NCBI GenBank assembly: GCA_036850595.1
Contig: CM072148.1
Location: forward strand, 24,727,352 to 24,791,351
From: Rhyacichthys aspro
Taxonomy: Eukaryota > Chordata > Actinopteri > Gobiiformes > Rhyacichthyidae
Direction: 5' to 3'
Length of the DNA stretch: 64,000 nt
How positions within the stretch are numbered: position 1 is the first letter of the stretch; each line of letters begins with the position of its first letter. A program made the translations under genes and the position numbers. This document shows, one piece after another, positions 1 to 11,029 of this stretch. The notes beneath the pieces were generated by a model. It was not told the origin of the DNA. It was given only the letters and a program-made list of their open reading frames with translations, and searched no databases.

Positions 1-1225
1 AACCTTTACTTCTGCATCATTATGAATGTCCATTGATATTATTGGTGACACTGGCCAATGTTTGTTTTCAAACTTAGAAAGTCCAGTCCCTGAATCCAAG
101 ATTTGTTTGAAAGGAACTCACTTGCTTTCATTCCCCTTGATGCATAATCAGCAGGGTCTAACTCAGAGTTTGCATATTTCCACTGACTGACATCTGAATT
201 ATCTCTAATAAGTGATACTGGATTTGCAACAAATGTCTTGAATCTGACACAGTTGTTAGCATTGTATCTAAACACTGTGCTATTATCAGACTAGAATGTG
301 GATTCACTGAGTGGCATTTGTAGCTCAGTTCTCATTAGTTTGTCAATTTTCACAGCTATAGCAGCTGCTGTTAGCTCCCATCCGGGAAATAGTGGTTTGC
401 TTCAGAGGTGAAACTCTTGATTTGCCCATTACAAATGAACAGTGAACTTTGCCTTGAACTTGTCTCATTTGTAACACAAACATATGTAACCACTCCATAT
501 CCTCCTCACACAGTTCCTGTAGAATTATCTTTGCTGGTAGAATAACTGGTGACAGAAAACCTCATAGATTGGACTCACAATTGACAGGATGCCACGCCTT
601 GTTTGTGTCATTGGTTTTGTGTTGACTTTGATTTTAAGTGAGTCTTTTGCAATACACCTGTTAACTCTCAATACACGTTCATCTAGCAGATTACCATGAC
701 AGAGATCTAGTGCCTTAACCTCTGATGCTCTTTCTGTTTCAGGGATAGATGCCAGAACGACTATACTATTACTGTTCCACTTTGTGAGGCGAAAACCTAA
801 CCTTGCGCTGCAGCTGGATTCTCGCGAGATTTGGGAAACTCTTGTAAATCCATCTTGTATCGCGCCAACCAAACCGCTTGAGTCGCGAACCGTGGACTCA
901 CCGGACTCTTTTGACCAATGATGTTGCAGCACTAACAGGTAGAGGCGGGTTTTTAATTTGAAGAAAGCAACAAGCGCTCTCTTCTCCTCTTTGTTATCAA
1001 CATGACTACGCCGAAAGACGTTAGCGTTGATGCGGGTGAAGATGCTGCACCGAACAAATGCACAGTCATTTTGAACTCCTGTAATCTGAACTGAGTCATC
1101 CAAGTTTCCATCAGGCCACCAGAGAAAGCGTAGCAGGTCTGTGTCCTCTGGTGGTAACTGATGATACAGCTCATGGTCTACCATGACCATGTCATGTCAT
1201 TTTAGGCTGTTTGTCAAATCAGGAC
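1..1225 (-). pseudogene. BEL/Pao retrotransposon pol relic, reverse transcriptase to RNase H part
   Basis: This is part of the pol gene of a BEL/Pao LTR retrotransposon, read on the minus strand and running off the left edge of the window. Seen in translation: an RT segment around 1190-1070 containing LRFLWWPDG and, in a neighbouring frame, MTVHLFGAASSP; a GFRLTKW block near 800-770; TRRGILSIVSPIYE near 600-560; and near 220-90 a block with ELDPADYASRG, the PADxASRG signature of the BEL RNase H/tether region. Stops and frame changes separate the blocks, so no complete product is possible. The gene continues upstream in 2024-2302 and 5161-5815; the two gaps are later DNA-transposon insertions. 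Family assignment rests on recalled BEL/Pao block order and is fairly secure. Confidence 0.85.
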
Positions 1226-1233
1226 CCTGTAAC

Positions 1234-2015
1234 CAGTGGCGTGCTTACCATTAGGCAAAGGTAAGCAAATGCCTAGGGCCCCCAACATGCAAGGGCCCCA
1301 ACATTTTGGGCATTACTGGTCCGGTCTGCCGGCAATTTAAGCTAGCGCTATTATTAGCTCAGCTCACCACAGCGGCGCACCTTAAGGTTATGAATGTAAC
1401 CCAGGATCTATGATGTTTAGGTTACTATTTGAATATGATGTACTTCTGACATATACTATTACTGATTGTTCCCGTTTCTTTCAGACCACACACACTTACA
1501 CACACACTCTCAAGCCATTAAACATTCTTAAGTCTATCTCCAGTCTCCGGATTCTGTGATGGGAATCAAGTGTCTAAATTGGCTACTTCAGCCAGCGTTA
1601 CTCCTTTAGATTAATGTAGAGGTTCCTGCAATTTATTTTACAGTTAAAAAACACCTAAAAACAGAGACAGAGTGGTTGATCCACACTGCGCTTGTGTTAG
1701 AACTGACAGTAACTGAAAAGAACAGTAATGTTACCACAATGTCAAATATTGAAGTTAATTTAATAGTATTAGTAAATTTACTCACTACTGTATTAAGAAA
1801 AAAATCCCAACTTGATTCTGAAGTTGATCTGAGTGAGATCACAATAACAAAAACAAATATTCAGCTTCTTTCTGGTTTGAAGTATTGCTGTATGACAATT
1901 GTGGAGGGGCTACACAATCTCTCAACCTCAAGGCTTCTGGTACATTAAGGCAGACATGAGGAAGGGCCCCCTCAAAGGTTTGCCTAGGGCCCCAAATTTG
2001 CTAAGTCCGCCACTG
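1234..2015. mobile_element. Non-autonomous hAT transposon with 8-bp target duplication
   Basis: The element starts CAGTGGCG and ends CGCCACTG, and shows GGGCCCC-rich subterminal sequence at both ends. It is flanked on both sides by the 8-bp direct repeat CCTGTAAC (1226-1233 and 2016-2023), the target duplication length of hAT elements. The 782-bp interior has only short frames and no recognisable transposase, so it must have been moved by a related active element. It lies inside the BEL/Pao pol reading frame, which continues on both sides, so it is younger than the BEL copy. Confidence 0.9.
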
Positions 2016-2023
2016 CCTGTAAC

Positions 2024-2302
2024 AGCTCTTCATTCAATGACTTGCCTTGAAATGAGACTGCACAATCAAAAACAACACAGAGCTTTCTTTTCTGTGGGTG
2101 GTAAACCTTTTCTGTGGGTGTACCAAACCTTTCCGTCATTGCGATCAAGTTGTTCTTGTGTCACTGGTACTGCGTATTCTTTACTAATTAGGTCGGACAT
2201 GAATGCTGTATACTCTTGGTGAAAGTCTTTGTTTTTCTCTTAAGACTTTCTGCTCTCTGCACCACTAAGGCATGATTGTTGGGTAGCTGGACTGACTTGT
2301 TC
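2024..2302 (-). pseudogene. BEL/Pao pol relic, segment between two insertions
   Basis: Short continuation of the BEL/Pao pol gene between the hAT element and the Kolobok-type element. The minus-strand translation contains KNKSVQLPNNHALV at the right edge and NDGKVWY in the middle, both typical of the region just before the BEL reverse transcriptase catalytic part. Two adjacent stops and a frame change are present. The coding frame carries on across each insertion if one copy of the target duplication is ignored, which shows that both insertions hit a pre-existing element. Confidence 0.8.
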
Positions 2303-2599
2303 TTAAAGGTCCCATATTATACTATTTTGAACTTTATACAGTGTATTTTGGATACATTTAGGTTACCATATCACGTTCTGCAACATGAAACACTCAATAA
2401 GTATCTTATACAAGCGGTCTGAATGAGCTCTCATCATGAGTCCAAAGTGAACGGTCTGATTTGGGGCTGTCACTTTAAGGCTCAGCTCTTCCGTGTTGGC
2501 TCCACCCACTTCCTGTCTGACGTCACGGTACCTCTACGAACTGCCGCTGGAAACAGACTGAAGTAAACACGGTACATCGTAGTAATAACTTTTTCAGCA

Positions 2600-3626
2600 A
2601 TGGCTTTGAGAGTAACTGAGCCGTATATCTTCGACCCAGAGTCTGACTTTGAGTTCGAAGAACATGAGCAAACACAAAGACCTCGAAGGCTTCTACAAGA
2701 CGTTTCTGCTTGGTAAATGAAAAACTGTTTATTGTGTATGTTTCTATGGTGTAGCCCGTAGCATAGCGCGTGTTAACTGCTTCTGTTTATCGGTACACAT
2801 GTGGAAATGACCGTACAATGCCTACTGAAGTTGAGAATGTATGCTGCCTGGAGACTCCTAAGGAGCTGTTGTGCAGTGTATTGAAAGAACTATAATAAAG
2901 TAGCCTAGCAATATGTAGAGCTATGCAGTAATATTTGTGTAATAAAGTTTCAACTATTATGCCTGTCTTACCACGTTATGTTGTTTTCAAATAGACTATG
3001 GTGCACACCCATACTTACAGGCTTACAGCACAAGACTGCTGATGTTTTAATAAAATGCTGTGAATGATAGCATTCCTGCAACCTTGTAGTAAAATGAAAA
3101 CTACATGTAATTAGTTTTGTAAATGTAAATGCAGCTTTACATCACTGTAAATACTGATCATCATTTTTCATTTTTAGGTTTTAAGGCGAATAAATCAGCT
3201 TCTTGCTCCTCCTCCGTGTATTACAGCACATCCTGGCCTGGAGGCCAACTGCTTAAACATATATACTCTTCAAAATATAAATAACATTTATCGTACAGAC
3301 TATGGACCAGTTATAAGAAGAACAGAAGAAGAGTAAGTGCTAATTTAAAAGACTGGTGTAATTCCAATCATACATTTTAAATACATAATACATAAATACA
3401 AATTATTTAGGTTTTGCTAAGGAGCATATCGCCAAACATCTTTGTCTCTTCTTCCAGGCGACTCAGGTTTGTTGCATGCAGGAGTTTTGTGAGCTGGTGC
3501 TGGGGATTTCTCAAAGCAAGCATCAGAGTGATCATTCCCTCCTGTGTGCTCCTATTTGTAGTGGCAACAGCTGCTTGGACACCTGTGATAGAACAACAGC
3601 AGTGTGTCACATTTAAAGATGATTAA
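2600..3626 (+). pseudogene. P2X7-tail-like cysteine-rich protein, spliced relic
   Basis: Four coding blocks can be followed. Block 1 starts at ATG 2600 (MALRVTEPYIFDPESD) and ends at a GT donor near 2714. Block 2 near 2820-2880 reads MPTEVENVCCLETPKELL. Block 3, about 3178-3332, follows a TTTTTAG acceptor and contains CITAHPGLEANCLN. Block 4, about 3458-3626, follows TCTTCTTCCAG and contains FVSWCWGFLKASIRVIIPSCV. The order of CC, HPGLEAxCLN, WCWG and RVxxPSC resembles the zinc-binding cytoplasmic domain of P2X7 receptors and the many transposon-linked orphan proteins that carry it. One of the usual cysteine pairs is lost before block 2, so the copy is probably dead. Its role in the transposon is unknown. 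Confidence 0.6.
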
Positions 3627-3950
3627 GTAAGCATGAAAAACATACATTAGAATGTAACATTGAACATTTCTGTCTGCTGCTCTTCACCAAGTCTGGAAGA
3701 GGCACATCAGGTTATATCAGGCTCCGTAATTTCCTGAAGTGAATGTTTGTTGTAATTTGTAAAGAATGTACATACACTATATGCAAAATGAATTTAAAAA
3801 AGGTACTGGGAAACTGGCTTCGTACTGGGGACATGTATTCATCTTGTGTACAAGCTGTTCTGATCTAACAGACAGTGCTAGTTATTTCTTCATTGAATTA
3901 TTGTAAAATAACATACTTCTAATCTGATAAAGTATTGAGTACTTGTAGCT

Positions 3951-4830
3951 CTAATGCTCTATGGATGCCTGATGAAATGCATGACTAAAAACACACCAAA
4001 GACATACATTTTTGTGTGTACTCTTATGTTGTTGTTCATTTTTTGTATAATTCATATGATCTGGGTTTTTGTTGCATTGTTTGAACATACCTTTACTTCT
4101 GAAGTGGTATAACCTCAGACTGTTTGCAGATAACTGTGTAGCACCAATGCAGGGGTTGCCTGTACATTTACTGCTGCTTCTGGTTGGTGAAATGTATGTT
4201 CTGTGAAGCTGGATGATTCTTGAGTGCTCTGGAAAATACAACAGATACTCAGTTGTCATTGTCTAACCTAAGAGCGTGATAAGAAACGAGGGTCAAACAC
4301 ATCTAACCCTATTCACACACACTGTTAGCATAACAACAGTAAGACGACGGTCTAATCAACTAGACAATGTGACTACAACCTACAGACACTTTTCACACCT
4401 CTTTGTTTTTGCCGTGAAAAGGTAACAGCTGCTAATTATCAAAATGTGCTTTAGCAACATGAGCAGCAGTTTTGCATTTTATAAAGAATGAAAACAAAGA
4501 TATTATCTTTAAACATAAGCTATACAAAACTCGAAACTATACAAAACCCTACTCGAAATTATCATTAGCAATATAGTAGTACTTACTGCTCTGGGCTCCT
4601 CTTCGGTGTCTTTTATAGTGGGATTAGCACCCTTTTTTAAAATTAACTTTTTGCCATGTCCTGTTTGGACAATGTTGAGGTTTTCGAAGCAGTCTTCAGT
4701 GAAGTGTTGGTTACAGACAAAAACCTGTTTGGCTACTTTACCCTGGGAGTTTCAAATAATAAACTCCAACCACTTCTTACATGTTAGTTCTTTTTTGGGA
4801 GAGAAAACAACGCAGTAAAACTCCCACAGC
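3951..4830 (-). pseudogene. THAP-domain protein relic in the Kolobok-type element
   Basis: On the minus strand, about 4820-4590 reads a THAP-like segment: a CVVF start, KKWLEF, then VCNQHFTEDCFENL, where C-x2-H is the second half of the C2CH zinc site, and a KKLILKKGANPTI tail. THAP domains bind DNA and occur in Kolobok and P-element transposases. An in-frame stop follows FII. A second block at 4259-3951 contains GATQLSANSLRLYHFRSKG, similar to the linker seen after THAP domains in fish proteins. The gene faces the P2X7-tail-like gene, so the two are convergent. No catalytic domain is visible between them. I infer that this is the transposase N-terminus or an accessory DNA-binding protein. 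Confidence 0.55.
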
Positions 4831-5160
4831 CGAATGTTGCTGACGGTAAGTAAGCTAACACAGTAGCAGCGATGCTTCTCTGTGTCTGAGCTGCGGAGCA
4901 CGGCACTTGTTGACAGTGCAGGAGGGAGGGGCAGGAGGAGTGTGGAGGAGCACTTCCTGGAGAGGAGGGGTTTATTTCACATATTGACGTCATTGCGTGA
5001 AACAGCTCGTTTTAAGGACTGTAGCTCAAACTAAATAAATTACTTAAACATGCGCGAATGAAACAAAACACAACTTTGGGGATGTGTTTGAGGTACAAAC
5101 AACGTTAGAACATGGTTAAAAGCTCAGAAAAGTCGATTTAGCATAATATGGGACCTTTAA

Positions 5161-5815
5161 GAGGAAGGCCTATGCCATAATGACCATCAACCCTTTTAAC
5201 AATGTCTTTGACAAAGTTCGTGAATTTTACATCCTTGCGCGACATCTCATGTCGTTCCTCAGAAGCCTTTTCTGGAAAGTCATGGTTAAACTTTTTCAAA
5301 CACAGTGTTTCTATTTCTGTCACTGAGATGCGATCGACAGCCTAGGATTGTTTGAACTGTATAGGGACCATCATCTATGCTATGAATGATTTCCCAAGGT
5401 TCCATTGCCTGATGTGCATTTGATCCTATCCTTGTTGGGTTTGTTTTCTACTATTACATTCTCTGTTTTAGTGTAATAAAGCATGCTAAGATGTCTTTTA
5501 GAGCAGTGATCTCATTGGATTTGTTTTTTACAGTCTTTACTTAAATGTCCTCTTGTCAAGCAAGAAAAGCAGAAAAAAAAGTCCTTTTCCCTTAAGGAAC
5601 TCTACTCAGAGGCAGTTTTCGTATTTTCTGACATTCAGCAAGTTTATGGCTGTTCTCACAGTACATACATGGTCTCTGAAATGCATCAACTGACTGGCGC
5701 AAGTTGCCTTTATTGGTATCTGGCAACCTTTCCTTTGTTGCAGGTGTCACATTGGTAGAAAATGCACTGCCCTTGGGTCTAAAAGTCCTATTCGATTTTC
5801 ATAATCTTTTTAACA
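5161..5815 (-). pseudogene. BEL/Pao gag-pol relic with zinc knuckle
   Basis: Upstream part of the same BEL/Pao element. Near 5670-5628 the minus strand reads a C-x2-C-x3-H-x4-C knuckle (CMYC...HKLAEC), followed by a decayed second knuckle region with stops. At 5323-5161 a block with MTEIETLCLKKFNHDFPEK and ending DGHYGIGLPLK matches the stretch before the BEL reverse transcriptase. Translation of the last block continues across the TTAA insertion into 2302. There is no LTR in sight on this side; what follows after 5815 is of different character. Confidence 0.7.
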
Positions 5816-7100
5816 TTTATTTTCCCCCACACCTAGTATAAATAGACCTAGTTTGACTAGTTTTAGTCGCATTTTTCTGCAGATGAACCCCAGCAGATAC
5901 AACATCTTATGTTTTTCACAGTATTCCTCAACAATTGTGTTTCCAAATGGTAAGTAATCTACAGCTTTTTTGCTTTACGAGGATATATGTTGTATTCTAT
6001 GTTATATTTATTACATGCATTTTTCTTTCAAGTTTAATTCACAGGAGCTGTTCTGACTGTGGTTGCTGATATTAAGAAACAGGAGTCCTATCTTCAGTGA
6101 TGAGTCAGTGAATTAAACTTTTTTTTTTTAATTTACAGAATGACTGGATTTATAAACCAGAGGACCTAATTTTAAATAACCATATGCATATTATGTCTAT
6201 TGTAGATCTCCAATCTCCAAAACCAAAACGCAAAAGAATGTCTTCCAAAAGGCATAGCAAACAACCATTTTGAGACAAAAACAAGGTAAGACTAACAGTA
6301 CAGCATTTTACTGTCTCCATTACAAAAACCTTATTTTAAAAAAATATGTTAATTCTTTTTTTTTTTTTTACCAAAACATCTTTACAGGTCTTTGACTGCT
6401 CAGATACAGACTGTGGACACAGCTCCTAGTGGTCGATCATCCAAGGGAAGAGGAGCTTTTTCATTAAACAAGTTGCACAAGTAAAAACCAGTTGTTAGAG
6501 AGAACGCTGAGAAAACCATTTTAAATATCTATTTTGTCCTCTGACATAGGTTTGACCAGCCAGGAAAACTGGAGTTGGACCCGCCTACAGGCCCTTGTGC
6601 AATGCACCAGTCAATTTCCTAGATTAACTGAATTCAGTCACCAGCAAGGAGCAACATACAGCATGGGATGCAACGGATTTCACAAACAAAGATTCTACCT
6701 AATCAGCAAGAGGGGGAATCGGCACTACATCCGGTTGTCAACTCGACAATGTGTTCAATGTACGCACTTGTACACCTGCACACATTGGATTTTTTTATGA
6801 TTTAGACTTCTAGTATTTTGGAAAAATCTAATATCGCTGTAGCACATGACTATTGCAATAATCCCCACCTGTATATAGAAGATACCTTGCATGGTTTTCC
6901 TGGCTTGCCTGTAAATCAGGATTTTGAACCGCCAGTGGTGTAGTCTGGGCCATACACACGTATACACTGTATACTTACTTTTCCCCAAGCCCTGTTTGCG
7001 TATTATTACATTATAAATAATATTATAATGATGACAATTAGTACATGTCTATGGTATCCCCCCTTATGTTGCTAAATCTACTCTTGCGGTGTCTGTCAAA
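5816..7100 (+). other. Unassigned spliced-looking coding relics
   Basis: Several exon-like blocks lie in order on the plus strand: about 5882-5950 (MNPSRYNILCFSQYSS, followed by GTAAGT), about 6139-6270 (after TTTACAG, rich in lysine and arginine and ending with a stop), about 6388-6480 (after TTTACAG, SLTAQIQTVDTAPSGRSSKG, followed by GTAAAA) and a longer frame at 6534-6800. The splice-like borders suggest an old spliced gene, perhaps inside another DNA transposon. I do not recognise any domain, and I could not define ends or target duplications. Confidence 0.3.
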
Positions 7101-8399
7101 TCCTTGGTTGGGGTGCAAGAATAAGAAGTTTTGTAAGTAATTCTTATTTCTGACTTGAAATTACATTATCTTTTACTTAGTTTTACCTTTGCTAAGTGCC
7201 CGCTGTCACGTGACCATTCATTGATGCCTCAGGCTCTGAGACCAGAGAGAAGAGAAAACATGGCGGTTCTGTAGCAGCTAAAGTCTATCTGGCTTTCTTG
7301 CTGTTTTAGTAATATTTGTCATGGCTAAACGCTCAACAACAACTTGCTAAACAAAAAAAGCAGCAGGTTTTGTCATGCAGCGCAAAACCTGCTGCTGTAT
7401 TAGCTGTATTAGCTTACAGTCATTTACAGCTTCCGTTTGTTTCTGTGTCCAGCTGCTGTCGATGCTGACCTTTACCCTCTATTAAAAACACTGGACAGAA
7501 CATGAACCATCAGAGGAACATGAAAGGAGCTGTAACAGGTATAGGTACATGCTTTGTCTCAAAACATTTGCCTATAGTTTCTGTCAGTGCTGTGCTCAGG
7601 TTTGTGAACACAGGAGAAGATTAAGCTTTATTAGAATTAGACCAACAGTGGACTCATTTACAGAAATAATAATGCCAATAAAAAAAATAAAAAACCAAGG
7701 GCCTATTACATCATAGTAAGAGTCTGGAAAGTGTTACTAGACAATAAAAGTGTAACATAGAGTAACACATATACAGGCTGCTGCACACAGTGGTTTAGTG
7801 GTTATTTTACTGATGTATAAAGTCTATATTCTCTTTTTTTTTCTGTTTATTTAGGATGAGAATAGAAGGTAAAACAGGACGACTTCTGGAGAACTCATAC
7901 AATTACAGCCTACAACCAGTGTAAATATATAGAAAATGCTCTATCTACATGAGACAGAGACCTACTGCTACATCATTGAAGGAGACTCTTCACAGAGGCC
8001 TCAGTCTCTGGCATGAGGATGTGAAGAACTGCTGCTCCACTGTCTCTGTGTTTGATGGTGAATTTCAGTCACAGACTGTTCAGATCAGCTCCTTCCCTCT
8101 ACGTTAGACAACAATGTTGCACAAATAACGCAACTCCAAGCCTAGACTATATTGGGTAAACACCATTAATTGATTTGGCATTACGTGTGCTCTGACCTTC
8201 TATTAGTCTGTATAATCTTAGGCCAAAGAATCATAGACAGACTGGTATATTCAATACTACACTGTGTTGAGTTTCCTGTCTCCCGGTTCCGTATTGATAG
8301 TCAAATAACTTCTCTTGCCTAAGACATCCAGAAGGTCTCCAGCCTGTCTTTCTCATGTAACTCCTCTCAGCTCCAAAGGCAGCTCCCTAACAATATGGG
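7101..8399. other. No recognisable gene; contains a perfect short palindrome
   Basis: I see no coding region here. The stretch contains a perfect 14-bp inverted repeat (AGCAGCAGGTTTTG at 7359-7372 and its complement at 7383-7396) around a 10-base loop. The rest is AT-rich intergenic DNA, possibly with old repeat debris towards 8150-8399. Confidence 0.5.
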
Positions 8400-9860
8400 G
8401 TCACTTTCCCTCCTTTCCCAAGACAATCCCCCCAGCTATCCAACAGGTTTGACATCCTGGATCCATCTGATTTCCCACCTCTGGGTCAGCAGACCACAAT
8501 CCCAAAAACATCTTCTCCACTGGCAACTTTACCTGGACTCAGGGGTCATGCTGTGTCACACACTCCGCTGAGGCAACATGCAGCCAAGACACCACTTGCA
8601 AGCCGGCCTCACCGGTACAGGGCCCCAGTCAACTTCACGCCATGTCTGCTGCGAAACGCTGAACATTTTGGAACAGGCCAAGCCTTTTTGCCTGCGATGG
8701 ACGCACCTCAACAGAGAGGGCAAAAGGCTTTTATCTAGTAACTTGTTTTTAACGTTAAAATCCGTCACAGCACGGCACAACTGACTCCTTGCCCATTCAG
8801 TGCACCTGGACACACCCTCCAGCGCCCTCAGTCACTCACTGTCCCAGATACATCCACCTCCAACCATTTCCCACATCCCCAGTCACTCAGACAAGAGCCC
8901 CATGACCATCTGTTTCAAAAAGACACAAGAATTACCTCAACCTGCTCCCCATTCCACCCACACTGAACTCAGAATGGCCCTCTTTAACACCAGAGCACTC
9001 AATAATAAATGCTTCTCCATAAACAAAATCATCACAGACAATAACCTGGACTGCATGTTTTTAACTGAAACCTGGCTGAAAACAGATGCCACTGCAATAT
9101 TAAATGAAGCCTGTCCCCCACCTATTCATTTTCTTTTTCAGCTAGAGGGGGGAGGAAGGGTGGGGGTCAGCATCCATATATAGGGAATCACTACAATACA
9201 GAGAACAGGACTTTGGTACTTTTCATACTTTTGAATATTATGCAACACATTTAAACACAAGGCCTCATTTACTTACAACAACCTTATACAGGTGTCACGC
9301 CCTGCTCCTGAGGTCATGTTTTGTGTTCTACAATTTAGTTATTTCCTGTTTTATGTCCTATTTTAATACTTACATTGTGTCTCGTTTCAGGTCACTTCAC
9401 TTCTTGGTCTTTGTGTTCTTTCCCACCTGTGTGATTGCCTGCCCCGCCCTAATGTGTTCCACCTGTGTCCATGTCTCCCCCCCAACACGTCACTGTTCCA
9501 AGTCACTCACATGGTCACACTCTGGATTTAGTAATATCACATGGACTGAACATCAATATCTCATCCGTTACCGATTTAGCCCTTTTTCGACCTCTTCTCT
9601 CGCCAGGGACATGTGGTTTTGACTTCAACCAGGTACAGAGTGATCTCAAGTTGGAATGTTTTGTCCTGGTTGATGCTGACACTCTAAGGAAGGTGGTATC
9701 AGAACTGACGCCCTCAACATGTTCCCTTGACCCCATCCCAACATCAGGCAGTTTTTAACTTGGTGTGCGAAGATGTCCTGGCTATAGTGAACCGCTCCCT
9801 CCAGCTTGGTGTCCTCCACACTGATTTTAAACCTGCTTTAATTAAACTCATTTTACATAT
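8400..9860 (+). pseudogene. L2/CR1-group LINE relic
   Basis: A non-LTR retrotransposon copy with ORF1-tail, endonuclease and start of reverse transcriptase. HLNREGKRLLSSNL near 8700-8745 fits the tail of the ORF1 esterase-like region. About 8970-9110 reads MALFNTRALNNK then DCMFLTETWL, the start of an APE-type endonuclease. About 9480-9560 reads HTLDLVISHGLNI, near the endonuclease end, and about 9660-9740 reads VVSELTPSTCSLDPIPT, the start of the reverse transcriptase. The middle of the endonuclease is replaced by about 280 bp of unrelated sequence (9185-9465). No catalytic reverse transcriptase motif remains. The copy is dead. Confidence 0.7.
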
Positions 9861-9953
9861 TTAGACATTTAACAGTTTATATGACGGCCCAGTACTTCCT
9901 GGTTACTTACGGTGTAATTACAAGTACACTACGACTTACTGGTCACAAATTGT

Positions 9954-10050
9954 AATTAAGGGGTACAGAGTGGAATTAAGGGGTACAGAGTGGAATTAAG
10001 AGGTACAGAGTTTAGTTAAGGTGTATAGTGTGTAACTAAAGGCTACAGAG
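9954..10050. repeat. 20-bp tandem repeat, about four to five units
   Basis: The unit contains TTAAGGGGTACAGAGT and recurs every 20 bp (TTAAG at 9956, 9976, 9996 and 10016), with decay towards the right end. It is AT-rich and has no coding frame. Confidence 0.85.
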
Positions 10051-10825
10051 TTCACTGATAGATAGTGATGTATTTATTGAACTTTATTCAGCTTTAATAT
10101 TTAACAATGTATTTATTGTGTTTTATGCTTAGTCAAGCTGATGTATTGTTCATATGTTCATTGTAAATGTAAATCCACTTCTATTGCAGCAACCACAAAA
10201 TGGTGGCGGTTGCACAGGCTGCAAGTGAATACATGCTCAAGACTTGCTCTTGAACCTTACACATGTTCACCTATGCATTTAAGCATTAAAGTACAAAAAC
10301 ATTCAACATCCATAACTCACTTGATTGATCATCGTCTTTATATACATTAGGCAGTCTCCTCATGGTACGTTCACTCCTCGATTTTTTTTCATTTTGTTAG
10401 CATCCTGTTCGCTAGCTTGTAACACTTGCACTTACCACACACATTCGCTTTACTTCATACTTTCAAAGGTTATTTTTACTTTAACTGTTTTCCTGTACGC
10501 CATTATGTGGACTAGCCACCGGGTCAGCAAACAGGCAGATAACTTTCAAGCTTCAGTATTTTCTTTGCTGCTTCCGCTGGGGTGCAAGGTGTTCTCTCTG
10601 GGGAACATGCGCCATCTCCTGGCAAAATACGTTGTTGCAAAAACATCCATTTGTCTTGCTTGTGTGTACTGCCTGCTTGTCTGTCCATATTGCAGTAAAT
10701 GTCATACTACAATTTTCATTACTTATTTTAAAGTTTTTATTTAAACGCACACAGCAAAGAAAAAAAACACCAATATTTTATAAAAAGTCACAATAAAAAG
10801 CACAAGCAAACAAACACACCAAAAT

Positions 10826-10861
10826 AATAATAATAATAATCATCATCATCACCACCATCAT
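10826..10861. repeat. AAT / ATC trinucleotide simple repeat
   Basis: Six AAT units run into CATCATCATCACCACCATCA. This is an ordinary microsatellite. Confidence 0.9.
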
Positions 10862-10918
10862 AAAAATCTAAATTTATTTTTTGTCTGTTTTTGGGGCCAC
10901 CATTTTTTTCTTTAGTTA

Positions 10919-11029
10919 CTCGTCCATATCGAGAAACCGTTGGATATCTCTGGCGTACCCTTTAAGAGTCATTCCCATTTGAAAACCGGGGTATGTAGTT
11001 TTGGTTTTCCTGGCAACCAGTGCGACCTG
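10919..11029 (-). CDS. Orphan 3' terminal exon, function unknown
   Basis: The minus strand has a good acceptor (TTTTAACAG at about 11037-11029), then an open frame of about 37 codons reading VALVARKTKTTYPGFQMGMT and ending RDIQRFLDMDE with a stop near 10918, and an AATAAA signal about 40 bp further at about 10873-10878. This looks like the last exon of a spliced gene. A possible first exon on the same strand reads MAARRWKLPA just before a GT donor near 11860, but I cannot connect the two with confidence. It may be an accessory gene of the neighbouring DNA transposon or a small host gene. Confidence 0.4.

Larger units (their letters stand above)
2307..5156. mobile_element. Kolobok-type DNA transposon (TTAA-flanked, copy A)
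   Basis: The ends are inverted (AGGTCCCATATTAT at the left, ATAATATGGGACCT at the right) and each is flanked by TTAA (2303-2306, 5157-5160). TTAA duplications with a TTAAAGG start are the hallmark of the Kolobok superfamily, including the T2 elements of frogs. The 2.85-kb interior holds a spliced coding relic on the plus strand that resembles the cytoplasmic tail domain of P2X7 receptors, and on the minus strand a THAP-like relic. THAP domains are known in Kolobok transposases. I could not recognise a DDE catalytic core. A shorter copy lies at 46392-47350 in inverted orientation. PiggyBac also uses TTAA and is the main alternative. Confidence 0.75.
9861..10918. other. No recognisable gene; simple repeats
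   Basis: A 139-codon open frame (10325-10744) with many cysteines shows no domain that I know, no convincing start context and no homologous neighbour, so I do not call it a gene. Apart from the 20-bp tandem repeat at 9954-10050 and an AAT/ATC simple repeat at 10826-10861, I see nothing. Confidence 0.5.

Noticed and set aside
10325..10744. 139-codon plus-strand frame with many cysteines
   Set aside because: No domain, no splice or promoter context, and overlapping frames on the other strand; most likely chance.
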